Below, in pieces: positions 52,766-60,013 of a stretch of 64,000 bases of DNA. This stretch comes from Flavonifractor porci (lineage in GTDB: Bacteria > Bacillota > Clostridia > Oscillospirales > Oscillospiraceae). Below the pieces are notes generated by a model that ran no database searches, had not been told where the DNA came from, and worked only from the letters and a program-made list of their open reading frames with translations. Position numbers and translations under genes: made by a program. The stretch is from contig NZ_JBBHLB010000001.1 of NCBI RefSeq assembly GCF_037572415.1, positions 1 through 64,000 of the forward strand, in the 5' to 3' direction. Position 1 is the stretch's first letter. Each line of letters starts with the position of its first letter.

Positions 52766-54499
52766 ATGCAGAACTACGACAGCAACGGCCAGATGATGCT
52801 GTTCTCTCTGGATGAGCCTGATGATGTAGATGATATATTCGAGAGCCAGCCAAAACAAAAAAGCAAAGCCGTGTCCCTGTCCGTGCTGATCTCCATCCCC
52901 TATTTCCACCTGGACCTGTCCAGGGGCCATGTGGATCTGTTTGGGTGCCATTATTGGGAACTCCGCTCCCCGTGGCGGGAAAATGGTCCGCCGCTCAACA
53001 CCGGACCGGCTCCGCGGGAGCCTGTCAAGTGTGCTTTGTCCGATATCCTGGAAACCAGCCCCCGGAGAAAATACTATCTGAGCAGGACGGCCTGCCTGGG
53101 TATCCTGCGGCGGGCGGAGGAACGGGGCAAAGAGCTGCCGGCACAGCTCAAGGCGGCGCTGATGGCGCAGGCGGGACTGATTCTCAGGCCGGGACAACCA
53201 TATCATACCGCAACAGAGCCTGTCGGCTTCGATGGCTACTATGGAGATATCACCGATCAGGTCTCCGCAACACTTGGCACCAATTGCGGCATGTCTACTG
53301 GGCGTAACGGAGTGATCGCACCAACAGCTTTTGCGGCCAATCAGCGGGAGAAGGTGAATTGCCGCAAAGCGGCAAGAGAAGCCGCCCTGGGGCGCGAGGT
53401 GCGGGATATCCACGATGTAGCGGGGGCTTTGGGCGCACAGCCGGGAATGAAACAGCAGGCTTTTATTGCTGAAAATTGTCTCAACCCATGGGATACGCAG
53501 CAGGCCCGTGTGTTTACCCCAGAGGGAAAAGCTCCAACCCTGGCCGGCGCGGACGGCGGAGGCGGGCGGATTCCCGGCGGGCTGCTGTTTGCCGCAGGCG
53601 TGGTGACCAAGGGAAACGGCGAGTGCTATCTCAGCCCGGAACGGCATACGTCCATAAGCGGCGGGGGCGGTATGCCCGGCCAGGGCTATCCCTGTGTACT
53701 GACCGCAGGTTTCTGTGCCGGAGCCGCGCCTACAGCGGGCGGGATCGGATATCAGGAGGAGATCGCGCCCACATTGAAAGCCGCTGAGAGTGGAACGAAC
53801 ATGGTGCCGTCCGTCCTCTGCCTGAATGACCAGGGCGGCGCGGCCATGGGGTGCAGCAAGGATGTCTCCGGCACCCTGCGGGCACAGGAGCATGGACACC
53901 AGCCGCTGGTCTATGAGAATCACGGCGTTGATGCCCGTTATACCGGCCCGCACCCTATATCTCCCACACTATCCGCAAGAGCGGGGACCGGCGGAAACAA
54001 CCTGCCCTTGGTGACGGACGCTCCCTGTTTCTGCATTACGGGCAATGCCATCGACCGCCAGCCCCAAAACGGCGGCAACGGGATCGGGTATCAGGAGAAC
54101 ATCGCCTATACCCTGACCGCCACGGATCACCATGCGGTCTTCTCCCGTCAGCGGGTGGATGTATTCAAAGATGACGCAGTAGCTTCCACTGAAAGCGCCC
54201 GCCAGCACAAGGACGCCACCGATCTGGTGTATCAGGAGACGGTGGGTGCCCTGACCAGCAGCGACCGGAAAGGACCCAACAGCCAGTATGTAGGGCAGGA
54301 TAAGCTGGTCGTAGACGGCCCCCTGCTCATCCGCCGCCTGACGCCCCTGGAATGTGAACGGCTCCAGGGCTTCCCGGACGGTTGGACGGACCTGCCCGGC
54401 GCGTCGGACTCGGCCCGCTATAAGGCGCTGGGCAACAGCGTGGCAATCCCCTGTGTGGAGTTCATCATGCGCGGCATTGCCATGGCCGCAGGCTATTGA
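52766..54499 (+). CDS. DNA cytosine-5 methyltransferase, C-terminal target-recognition half
   Basis: A 577-residue protein. The N-terminal region (~1-150; SDILETSPRRKYYLSRTACL) is common in phage and ICE methylase systems. The centre (~165-505) is Gly-rich with diverged repeats of the form YQExxAxTLxA (YQEEIAPTLKA, YQENIAYTLTA, YQETVGALTSS). The end carries motif IX (RRLTPLECERLQGFPDGWT) and motif X (ALGNSVAIPCVEFI). It lacks catalytic motifs I-VIII and so needs the preceding protein. ATG at 52766 has ACGGAGG upstream. Confidence 0.82.
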   Translation: MQNYDSNGQMMLFSLDEPDDVDDIFESQPKQKSKAVSLSVLISIPYFHLDLSRGHVDLFGCHYWELRSPWRENGPPLNTGPAPREPVKCALSDILETSPRRKYYLSRTACLGILRRAEERGKELPAQLKAALMAQAGLILRPGQPYHTATEPVGFDGYYGDITDQVSATLGTNCGMSTGRNGVIAPTAFAANQREKVNCRKAAREAALGREVRDIHDVAGALGAQPGMKQQAFIAENCLNPWDTQQARVFTPEGKAPTLAGADGGGGRIPGGLLFAAGVVTKGNGECYLSPERHTSISGGGGMPGQGYPCVLTAGFCAGAAPTAGGIGYQEEIAPTLKAAESGTNMVPSVLCLNDQGGAAMGCSKDVSGTLRAQEHGHQPLVYENHGVDARYTGPHPISPTLSARAGTGGNNLPLVTDAPCFCITGNAIDRQPQNGGNGIGYQENIAYTLTATDHHAVFSRQRVDVFKDDAVASTESARQHKDATDLVYQETVGALTSSDRKGPNSQYVGQDKLVVDGPLLIRRLTPLECERLQGFPDGWTDLPGASDSARYKALGNSVAIPCVEFIMRGIAMAAGY

Positions 54500-55047
54500 T
54501 TTCCCGGATAGCAGAAGCAGCAGGTTTCGTGGTCATTCACCACTCCTGTGGCCTGAAGAAAGGAATAGATAATCGTGCTGCCTACAAAGCTCATCCCCCG
54601 GCGCTTCAGGTCTTTGGAGATGCGGTCGGACAGCTCCGTGCGGGCGCGCATTTCATCATCTGTGTTCAAGATGACCTTGCCCCCGGTAAAGCCCCAAAGG
54701 TAGCGGTCAAAGGAGCCGAACTCCGCCTGAATGGTGAGAAACACCCTGGCGTTTTGAGTTGCGGCCATGATCTTGCGCCGGTTGCGCACAATTCCCGCAT
54801 CCGACATCAGAGCCTCCACCTTCTCCGGGCCGTATTGGGCGACCACGGCTGGCTCAAAGTTGTCAAACGCGGCCCGAAACGCCTCCCGCTTTTTCAGGAT
54901 CGTCAGCCAGGAGAGACCAGCCTGAAACCCTTCCAGAATAAGCATCTCAAAGAGTTTGCGGTCGTCATGCTCCGGCCGCCCCCATTCATTATCATGATAG
55001 GCGGTGTATAATTCCGAGCTTGGATCCGCCCAGCGGCACCGTTTCAT
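54493..55047 (-). CDS. tag: DNA-3-methyladenine glycosylase I
   Basis: A 184-residue base-excision repair enzyme releasing 3-methyladenine. It has the Tag signature RCRWADPSSELYTAYHDNEW, the helix-hairpin region LEGFQAGLSWLTILKKREAF and the zinc-binding C-terminal HETCCFC. It is the only clear minus-strand gene in the ICE part, converging on and overlapping the methylase gene by 7 bases. ATG at 55047 follows GGGAGGGTCTTGAG. It is probably cargo under its own promoter, since nothing links it to transfer. Confidence 0.93.
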   Translation of the reverse strand: MKRCRWADPSSELYTAYHDNEWGRPEHDDRKLFEMLILEGFQAGLSWLTILKKREAFRAAFDNFEPAVVAQYGPEKVEALMSDAGIVRNRRKIMAATQNARVFLTIQAEFGSFDRYLWGFTGGKVILNTDDEMRARTELSDRISKDLKRRGMSFVGSTIIYSFLQATGVVNDHETCCFCYPGNQ

Positions 55048-55063
55048 CTCAAGACCCTCCCAC

Positions 55064-55084
55064 AATCAAGCTGTCTTGATTATA
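55064..55084 (-). promoter_or_regulatory. tag promoter -10 with overlapping inverted repeat
   Basis: Minus strand TATAAT (55079-55084) is partly overlapped by the inverted repeat AATCAAG CTGT CTTGATT (55064-55081), which covers the likely transcription start. No convincing -35 is seen. A repressor site is plausible. Confidence 0.45.
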
Positions 55085-55237
55085 CACGCCATTGCACCAA
55101 ATGGCCACCAAAAGTTCCGCGAAAGGGCTTGTCGCTTGTGCTTCGTTTCATGCCCTGTTCTTCGTTGGGTTTGGTGAATAGCTTTTGGCCATGGCTTGGG
55201 ACATACTTGCCCTACCAAAAGGAAAGGAGCGCACAAA

Positions 55238-55795
55238 ATGGGCAAACTGACCATCAATTTATGTGAGGAACTCCACCAGAAGATCCGGGAGGATGTGGCG
55301 GCGGACGAGGCTCTGACCACCGGCATCCTTATGGAACGGATCCTCCGGGAGCATTACGAAAGGCCCAAACCGCGCCCCAGGGCAGAGGGCGGCAGGACGA
55401 TGGCGTTCTCGGTATCGGAGGAGCTGTTCCAGCGGGTCAAGCAGTATCTGGCGGCCCACGGAGACCAGTCCCAGCGGGACTTCGTGGTTGGTCTGGTGGA
55501 GCAGGGCCTCGCCCTGTGGAAACAGGGTAAGACCCTTAAGCCCCTGGAGGGGTACAAATCCCAGAAAGGAGAGCGGACACTGGCGTTCACCGTCACGGAG
55601 GAGCTGTTCCAGCAGATCAAAGCCTACCTGTCCGCCCACAAGAAGCTCTCCCAAAAGGAATTCGTGGTCACCCTGATCGAAAATGCCGTCTCCGGCTGGG
55701 AGACTTGCCAGGAGAAGGACGGGATCCCTGTCGTGGAAGTCCTGCCCGAGTTGAGTGAGGAGGAAAAGCCCGCAGCGAAGGACTCTGTTGCATGA
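55238..55795 (+). CDS. Triple ribbon-helix-helix-like protein
   Basis: A 185-residue protein built from three similar ~40-residue units: KLTINLCEELHQKIREDVAA, RTMAFSVSEELFQRVKQYLA and RTLAFTVTEELFQQIKAYLS, each followed by a helix such as SQRDFVVGLVEQ. Each has a short beta strand plus two helices, the layout of ribbon-helix-helix DNA-binding units, joined by linkers. Units 2 and 3 are closest, suggesting recent duplication. The acidic tail has no domain. ATG follows AAAGGAGCGCACAAA. A regulator of the transfer operon is likely. Confidence 0.75.
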   Translation: MGKLTINLCEELHQKIREDVAADEALTTGILMERILREHYERPKPRPRAEGGRTMAFSVSEELFQRVKQYLAAHGDQSQRDFVVGLVEQGLALWKQGKTLKPLEGYKSQKGERTLAFTVTEELFQQIKAYLSAHKKLSQKEFVVTLIENAVSGWETCQEKDGIPVVEVLPELSEEEKPAAKDSVA

Positions 55796-55835
55796 GGGAA
55801 CCGCGCCCTATATCACCACTATCCAGAAATAGGCC

Positions 55836-55870
55836 AAGGACGGGAGGCGTTACTTCCCGTCCTTTTCGTT
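55836..55870 (+). terminator. Terminator-like hairpin before the PrgI gene
   Basis: AAGGACGGGA / TCCCGTCCTT perfect 10-bp stem followed by TTCGTT and immediately by the PrgI ribosome binding site. Confidence 0.6.
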
Positions 55871-55885
55871 AGGAGGAATCTGACC

Positions 55886-56152
55886 ATATATATCTACCCT
55901 GATAATCTGAAAGCCAAGGCGATGCTCTGGCTGTGGACGCTGCGGGATGTGGCCATCATCGGGATCGGGCTTTTGCTCTCTGTCCTGGCCTTGGCACAGA
56001 GCGGCTTCCTGCCCCCGCTGGTGGTTACCGTCCTCTTCGCCTTCCTGAGCATCCGCGTGGAGGACGCCAGCATTCTGGACTTCCTGCGCTATGCCGTTTG
56101 CTTTTTATTTTTGAAACAGCAGTACTATGAATGGAGTGAGAATACTGAATAG
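55886..56152 (+). CDS. PrgI-like conjugation membrane protein, non-AUG start
   Basis: An 88-residue protein with two transmembrane helices (GIGLLLSVLALAQSGF and the next). Family members usually begin with a sequence like MYIYPDNLKAKA. Here IYIYPDNLKAKAML is encoded directly after AGGAGGAATCTGACC, but its first codon is ATA (55886) with CTG at 55880 as the only near alternative. The first ATG in frame (55922) would remove 12 conserved residues. PrgI-like proteins precede VirB4 in Firmicutes type IV systems and are thought to act as VirB3 equivalents. Confidence 0.8.
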   Translation: MYIYPDNLKAKAMLWLWTLRDVAIIGIGLLLSVLALAQSGFLPPLVVTVLFAFLSIRVEDASILDFLRYAVCFLFLKQQYYEWSENTE

Positions 56153-56732
56153 GAAACAGAAAAAGGAGCTGCGCCAGCGGCAGACCACCCGGCAGCTCAT
56201 GGGCATCAGCCAGCTCACCGATCACGGCCTCAAGACCGCCGATGGAGAACTGGCCTTTTTTCTTATCAAGCCGGACAACCTGTCCGTCCTCTCGGACGAG
56301 GGCATCCGAGGCCGGATGCTGGCCCTGACCCGCCTGCTGTGCGCCATGCCGGAGCTGCGGATGCTGGCTCTGGACTCCCGTGAGTCCTTCCGGCACAACA
56401 AGGACTGGTACCGCCAGCGATTGGAGGACGAGGAGCTGCCCGCCCTGCGGGAACTGCTGCGGCAGGACAGCGCCCACCTGGACGAGATCCAGTCCGCCAC
56501 CGCTTCGGCACGGGAATTTGCCTTCGTCTGCCGCCCGGAGCAGCAAAACGGCGAGACCGCCGAGAGCCGCCTGCGCCAGACGGAAAAGCGCATCCGGGAC
56601 CAGGGCTTCCATGTCCGTCTGGCCGGTGAGCAGGACATCAAGCGCCTGCTGGCGGTCTACTACCAGCAGGATGTGACCACAGAACACTTCGAAGACTGTG
56701 ACGGCGGGAGGTGGGTGACACAGGATGCCTAA
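56127..56732 (+). CDS. Conserved ICE transfer protein between PrgI and VirB4
   Basis: A 201-residue soluble protein rich in Arg and Glu (FFLIKPDNLSVLSDEGIRGR, RESFRHNKDWYRQRLEDEEL). Its fixed place between PrgI-like and VirB4 genes suggests a type IV apparatus accessory; the first half faintly resembles N-terminal regions of VirB4-like proteins. It overlaps the PrgI end. The start is uncertain: ATG 56127, GTG 56136 or CTG 56145. Confidence 0.7.
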   Translation: MNGVRILNRKQKKELRQRQTTRQLMGISQLTDHGLKTADGELAFFLIKPDNLSVLSDEGIRGRMLALTRLLCAMPELRMLALDSRESFRHNKDWYRQRLEDEELPALRELLRQDSAHLDEIQSATASAREFAFVCRPEQQNGETAESRLRQTEKRIRDQGFHVRLAGEQDIKRLLAVYYQQDVTTEHFEDCDGGRWVTQDA

Positions 56733-57021
56733 AAAAGCGCAGAAGAAAAAGAAAGCAAAGGCTCCGGCCAAGCCTGCCGAACCCCGCGTCAAGGACTTCC
56801 TGGACCTCATCGCGCCCACGGCGGTGAAGTTCAACACCGACCACGCCATCTGCGGCGGGGCATATCATCGTGGATCTGAACCGCCGTGCCGACGACAAGA
56901 CCACCGCCAGCGTCCTCATCCTGGGCAACAGCGGCCAGGGCAAGAGCTATCTGCTCAAGCTCCTGTTGTGCAACATCCTGGAGAGCGGGCAACGCGCCAT
57001 CTGCCTGGACCCGGAGCATGA
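56725..57021 (+). pseudogene. VirB4 N-terminal remnant, frameshifted at a deletion joint
   Basis: The first ~45 codons encode a basic leader and RVKDFLDLIAPTAVKFNTDH, which is how intact VirB4/TraE-type ATPases of this ICE family begin. The frame then runs into nonsense at about 56855, exactly where another frame takes up the ATPase at GHIIVDLNRRADDK. In intact relatives I recall a few hundred residues between these points, so a deletion of roughly 0.6-0.7 kb that also shifts the frame is inferred. Confidence 0.7.
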
Positions 57022-58006
57022 GCTGACTGACCTGTGCGTCAACCTGGGCGGCTGCTTTCTTGACCTCATGAGCGGTATATACCGGATCAACCCCCTCCAG
57101 CCCAAGCTGTGGGATGTCAGCGGCGAAGATGACCCGGACGCTCCCGCGGCCTTTCGCCAGAAGACCCGGCTGAGCCAGCATATCTCCTTCCTGAAGGACT
57201 TCTTCCGCTCCTACAAGGAGGACTTCGCGGACAAGCACATCGACACCATCGAGCTGATGCTGGAGCGGCTGTACGCCCAGTGGGGCATGGATGACAACAC
57301 GGACTTTTTGTCCCTGACCCCCACGGATTACCCCGTTCTCTCCGACCTCTACCGTATCATTGAGGATGCGTATCAGAATTATGACCAGGAGGAATTCCCC
57401 CTCTACACCAGGGAATTGCTGCGGGAGGTCCTGCTGGGCCTCCACTCCATGTGCCGCGGCGCGGAGAGCAAGTTTTTCAACGGCCACACCAACATCACCA
57501 GTTCCCGCTTCCTGGTCTTCGGCGTCAAGGGGCTCCTCCAGGCCAGCCGGAATGTGAAGAACGCCATGCTGTTCAATATCCTCTCCTATCTCAGCGACAA
57601 GCTGCTCACCGAGGGAAATACCGTGGCCACGCTGGACGAGCTGTACATCTGGCTGAGCAACCTGACCACCATCGAATATATCCGTAACAGCCTCAAGCGG
57701 GTGCGGAAGAAGGAGTCCTCCATGATCCTGGCCAGCCAGAATCTGGAGGACTTTGATGTGGACGGTATTCGGGAGCTGACCCGGCCCCTGTTCGCCATCC
57801 CCACCCACCAGTTCCTGTTCAACGCAGGCAGCGTGAACAAGAAGTTCTATATGGACAACCTCCAACTGGAGCCTGCTGAGTTCGAACTCATCCGCTATCC
57901 CCAGAGGGGCGTCTGCCTCTACAAGTGCGGTAACGAGCGGTATCTGCTGGAGGTCCATGCACCGCCCTATAAGGAAAAGCTGTTTGGAAAGGCGGGCGGA
58001 CGGTGA
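56870..58006 (+). CDS. VirB4/TraE-type conjugation ATPase, truncated
   Basis: A 378-residue ATPase with Walker A GNSGQGKS near residue 25, LDPEHELTDL, GHTNITSSRFLVFGVKGLLQ, Walker B VATLDELYIW and the C-terminal YPQRGVCLYKCGNERYL typical of VirB4 proteins of Clostridial ICEs. Intact members are roughly 750-800 residues. The N-terminal domain that docks on the channel is missing. The GTG start has only a weak ribosome binding site. If translated, it would be an ATPase core without its docking part. Confidence 0.82.
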   Translation: MDLNRRADDKTTASVLILGNSGQGKSYLLKLLLCNILESGQRAICLDPEHELTDLCVNLGGCFLDLMSGIYRINPLQPKLWDVSGEDDPDAPAAFRQKTRLSQHISFLKDFFRSYKEDFADKHIDTIELMLERLYAQWGMDDNTDFLSLTPTDYPVLSDLYRIIEDAYQNYDQEEFPLYTRELLREVLLGLHSMCRGAESKFFNGHTNITSSRFLVFGVKGLLQASRNVKNAMLFNILSYLSDKLLTEGNTVATLDELYIWLSNLTTIEYIRNSLKRVRKKESSMILASQNLEDFDVDGIRELTRPLFAIPTHQFLFNAGSVNKKFYMDNLQLEPAEFELIRYPQRGVCLYKCGNERYLLEVHAPPYKEKLFGKAGGR

Positions 58007-58040
58007 ACCCGTAAGTTAGTGAGCTCATTCCGAACCAATG

Positions 58041-58082
58041 GCCTGGAAATTGCCAAGCGGCTTCCAGGCTGTTTTCTTTTTG
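58041..58082 (+). terminator. Terminator after VirB4
   Basis: GCCTGGAA / TTCCAGGC stem followed by TGTTTTCTTTTT. Confidence 0.75.
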
Positions 58083-58095
58083 GAAAGGAACATCA

Positions 58096-59196
58096 ATGAA
58101 ACGAATCTATACCATATTATCTTTTTTCATGCTGACCGCAGCCCTGTGTATGCAGCTGACCGCCCCAGCATCTGCGGCCAATGATCCGGGATTCCGGGAT
58201 GTCAGCGCGGAATCCCCTTGGTATGAGGGCATTTCCTTTGCGGCTGAAAACGGGATCACCTGTGGGACCGGGGACAATAACTTTTCGCCCGACGCTGTCA
58301 TCACCACCCGCCAGTGGGCAGTCATGATCTGCCGTGCCTATGATAAGGAGGTTCCCGAAACTCCTGGTATTCCCTTCGGGCAGGCCCAGCTCGAGCTTGC
58401 GTACAAAGAGGGATGGCTCAATATGAGTGCGGTACTGGAACCAGACACGGAGATGTGCCGCAGCGCAATTTATGCCAGTGCTTTTGCGGCAGAGGGGATT
58501 CCCGTTTACTGTTATGAGCTGTATGAAGACGGAGAATACATGAGCGACGCTGATAATTATGTTCGTATCGCCTGTGAAAATGGATTGTGCGCGGAAAATA
58601 CCGATCCACTGGAACGTATCACACGCGGCGAAGCGGCACAGATCATCTATCTGGTCCGTACCAAAGGGCTGCACGTCGATCCCCCCGAGATGGTGGAGCG
58701 GTTGAACATCAATAATGTTGATCAGGTATATCTCGGCTCCTATCTTGTCGAGATGAAAAAGATTCCCGCGGCTATTCTGGATGAATATACAGCGCACGGC
58801 TGGTCGTTTGATCTGGACAGTCAGTATCTGGACGATTTAAGTGAGCAGTTGAATATGCAGTGCGCCGGTGCGACCAGTTATCGTCAAAAAACGATCTATG
58901 CCCGTGAGCCGTCTTGTACCGTTCATGAGTTCGGGCACTTCTATCATCAGGTAATTGGCTTTCCATCCACCACGGAAAAGCTCTATGAGAAGGAGTCGGG
59001 ATCCGCGCGTGCTGTACTGGGAGACTACTCAACAGTCAATTCGCGGGAGTATTTTGCGGAGTTTTTTGAGTATTGGATCGATTGGAGTGAAAACGAGGAT
59101 AGGATGCGCCCTCTGGCAGATGCCGCGCCGGAAACCTTTGCATACTTTCTGAAGCTCGAAGAACTCGGCTGGCCTGAGAACGCAAATGCGCAATAG
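58096..59196 (+). CDS. SLH-domain zinc metalloprotease, lethal-factor-like fold (tentative)
   Basis: A 366-residue secreted protein. A signal peptide (~1-28) is followed by three S-layer homology domains (~30-85, ~92-140, ~145-195), which bind wall polymers. The C-terminal ~170 residues carry HEFGH near residue 276 and YFAEFFEYW near 315, the HExxH plus downstream Glu pattern of ATLF-like metallopeptidases. It would be a surface-bound protease. ATG follows GGAAAGGAACATCA. It lies between VirB4 and the M23 hydrolase but after its own terminator. Confidence 0.8.
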   Translation: MKRIYTILSFFMLTAALCMQLTAPASAANDPGFRDVSAESPWYEGISFAAENGITCGTGDNNFSPDAVITTRQWAVMICRAYDKEVPETPGIPFGQAQLELAYKEGWLNMSAVLEPDTEMCRSAIYASAFAAEGIPVYCYELYEDGEYMSDADNYVRIACENGLCAENTDPLERITRGEAAQIIYLVRTKGLHVDPPEMVERLNINNVDQVYLGSYLVEMKKIPAAILDEYTAHGWSFDLDSQYLDDLSEQLNMQCAGATSYRQKTIYAREPSCTVHEFGHFYHQVIGFPSTTEKLYEKESGSARAVLGDYSTVNSREYFAEFFEYWIDWSENEDRMRPLADAAPETFAYFLKLEELGWPENANAQ

Positions 59197-59206
59197 GGAG
59201 CCAGCT

Positions 59207-59995
59207 ATGAATGTCATCTCTTATGGCGGCGGCACAAACAGTACCGCTATGCTGATTGGAATGTACCACAAAAATATCCCCGCCGACCTCATTCTCTTTG
59301 CGGATACAGGCTGCGAGCAGCCCCACACCTATGAGTACCTGTCCGTCATGGACCAGTGGCTGATAAATCACGGGATGCCGAAGATCACAGTGGTAGAATA
59401 CATGGACATGAATGGGGACCGCCTGACACTGGAGCAGGAGTGCCTCCGTTCCGGCACCCTCCCCGCTCTGGCCTATGGCTACAAGAGGTGTTCCCTGAAG
59501 CACAAGGCCGGTCCGCAAGAAAAATTCTGCAACAACTATCCGCCCTGCCGGGAGGTGTGGGCCAGAGGCGAGAAGGTAGTCAAGTTCATTGGCTATGACG
59601 CCGACGAGGAGCAGCGCAGGACCCACGCCTATGTCTATGATATACAGGATAAGAAATACCAGATGGAATATCCCCTGATCGACTGGGGCTGGGGGCGGGA
59701 GGACTGCGTTGCCGCCATCCAGCAGGAGGGCCTGCCGCTGCCCGGCAAGTCCTCCTGCTTTTTCTGCCCCGCGATGAAGCACCATGAGATCCGCACCCTC
59801 TACCACAACCACCGGGATCTCTTTGACCGGGCCATCGCCATCGAGGACAACGCCCAGCCCAACCTCATCAGTGTCAAGGGCCTGGGGCGGAACTGGTCCT
59901 GGCGGGACTTTGTGGAGGCGGATAAAAATCAGATGGCCATGTGCTGGATGTTCCCGGAACATGATATGCCCTGCGGCTGCTATGACGGAGGATAG
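59207..59995 (+). CDS. PP-loop ATPase, PAPS-reductase-like
   Basis: A 262-residue protein of the adenine nucleotide alpha-hydrolase superfamily. The PP-loop SYGGGTNSTAM is at residues ~4-14 and FADTGCEQPHTYEYL follows, as in phosphoadenosine phosphosulfate reductases and DndC-type proteins. Cysteines in GKSSCFFCPAMKHHE and YKRCSLKHK could hold an Fe-S cluster or metal. No dnd or sulfate genes are nearby, so an activated-nucleotide chemistry on unknown substrate is all that can be said. ATG follows GGGAGCCAGCT. Confidence 0.78.
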   Translation: MNVISYGGGTNSTAMLIGMYHKNIPADLILFADTGCEQPHTYEYLSVMDQWLINHGMPKITVVEYMDMNGDRLTLEQECLRSGTLPALAYGYKRCSLKHKAGPQEKFCNNYPPCREVWARGEKVVKFIGYDADEEQRRTHAYVYDIQDKKYQMEYPLIDWGWGREDCVAAIQQEGLPLPGKSSCFFCPAMKHHEIRTLYHNHRDLFDRAIAIEDNAQPNLISVKGLGRNWSWRDFVEADKNQMAMCWMFPEHDMPCGCYDGG

Positions 59996-60013
59996 GAAAG
60001 GAGTATTGATCAG

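Noticed and set aside
54493..54499. Frameshift joining tag and the methylase
   Set aside because: They are on opposite strands and overlap only at their 3' ends, a normal convergent arrangement.
59207..59995. DndC of a phosphorothioation system
   Set aside because: No dndB, dndD, dndE or dndA is nearby; only the general PP-loop fold is supported.
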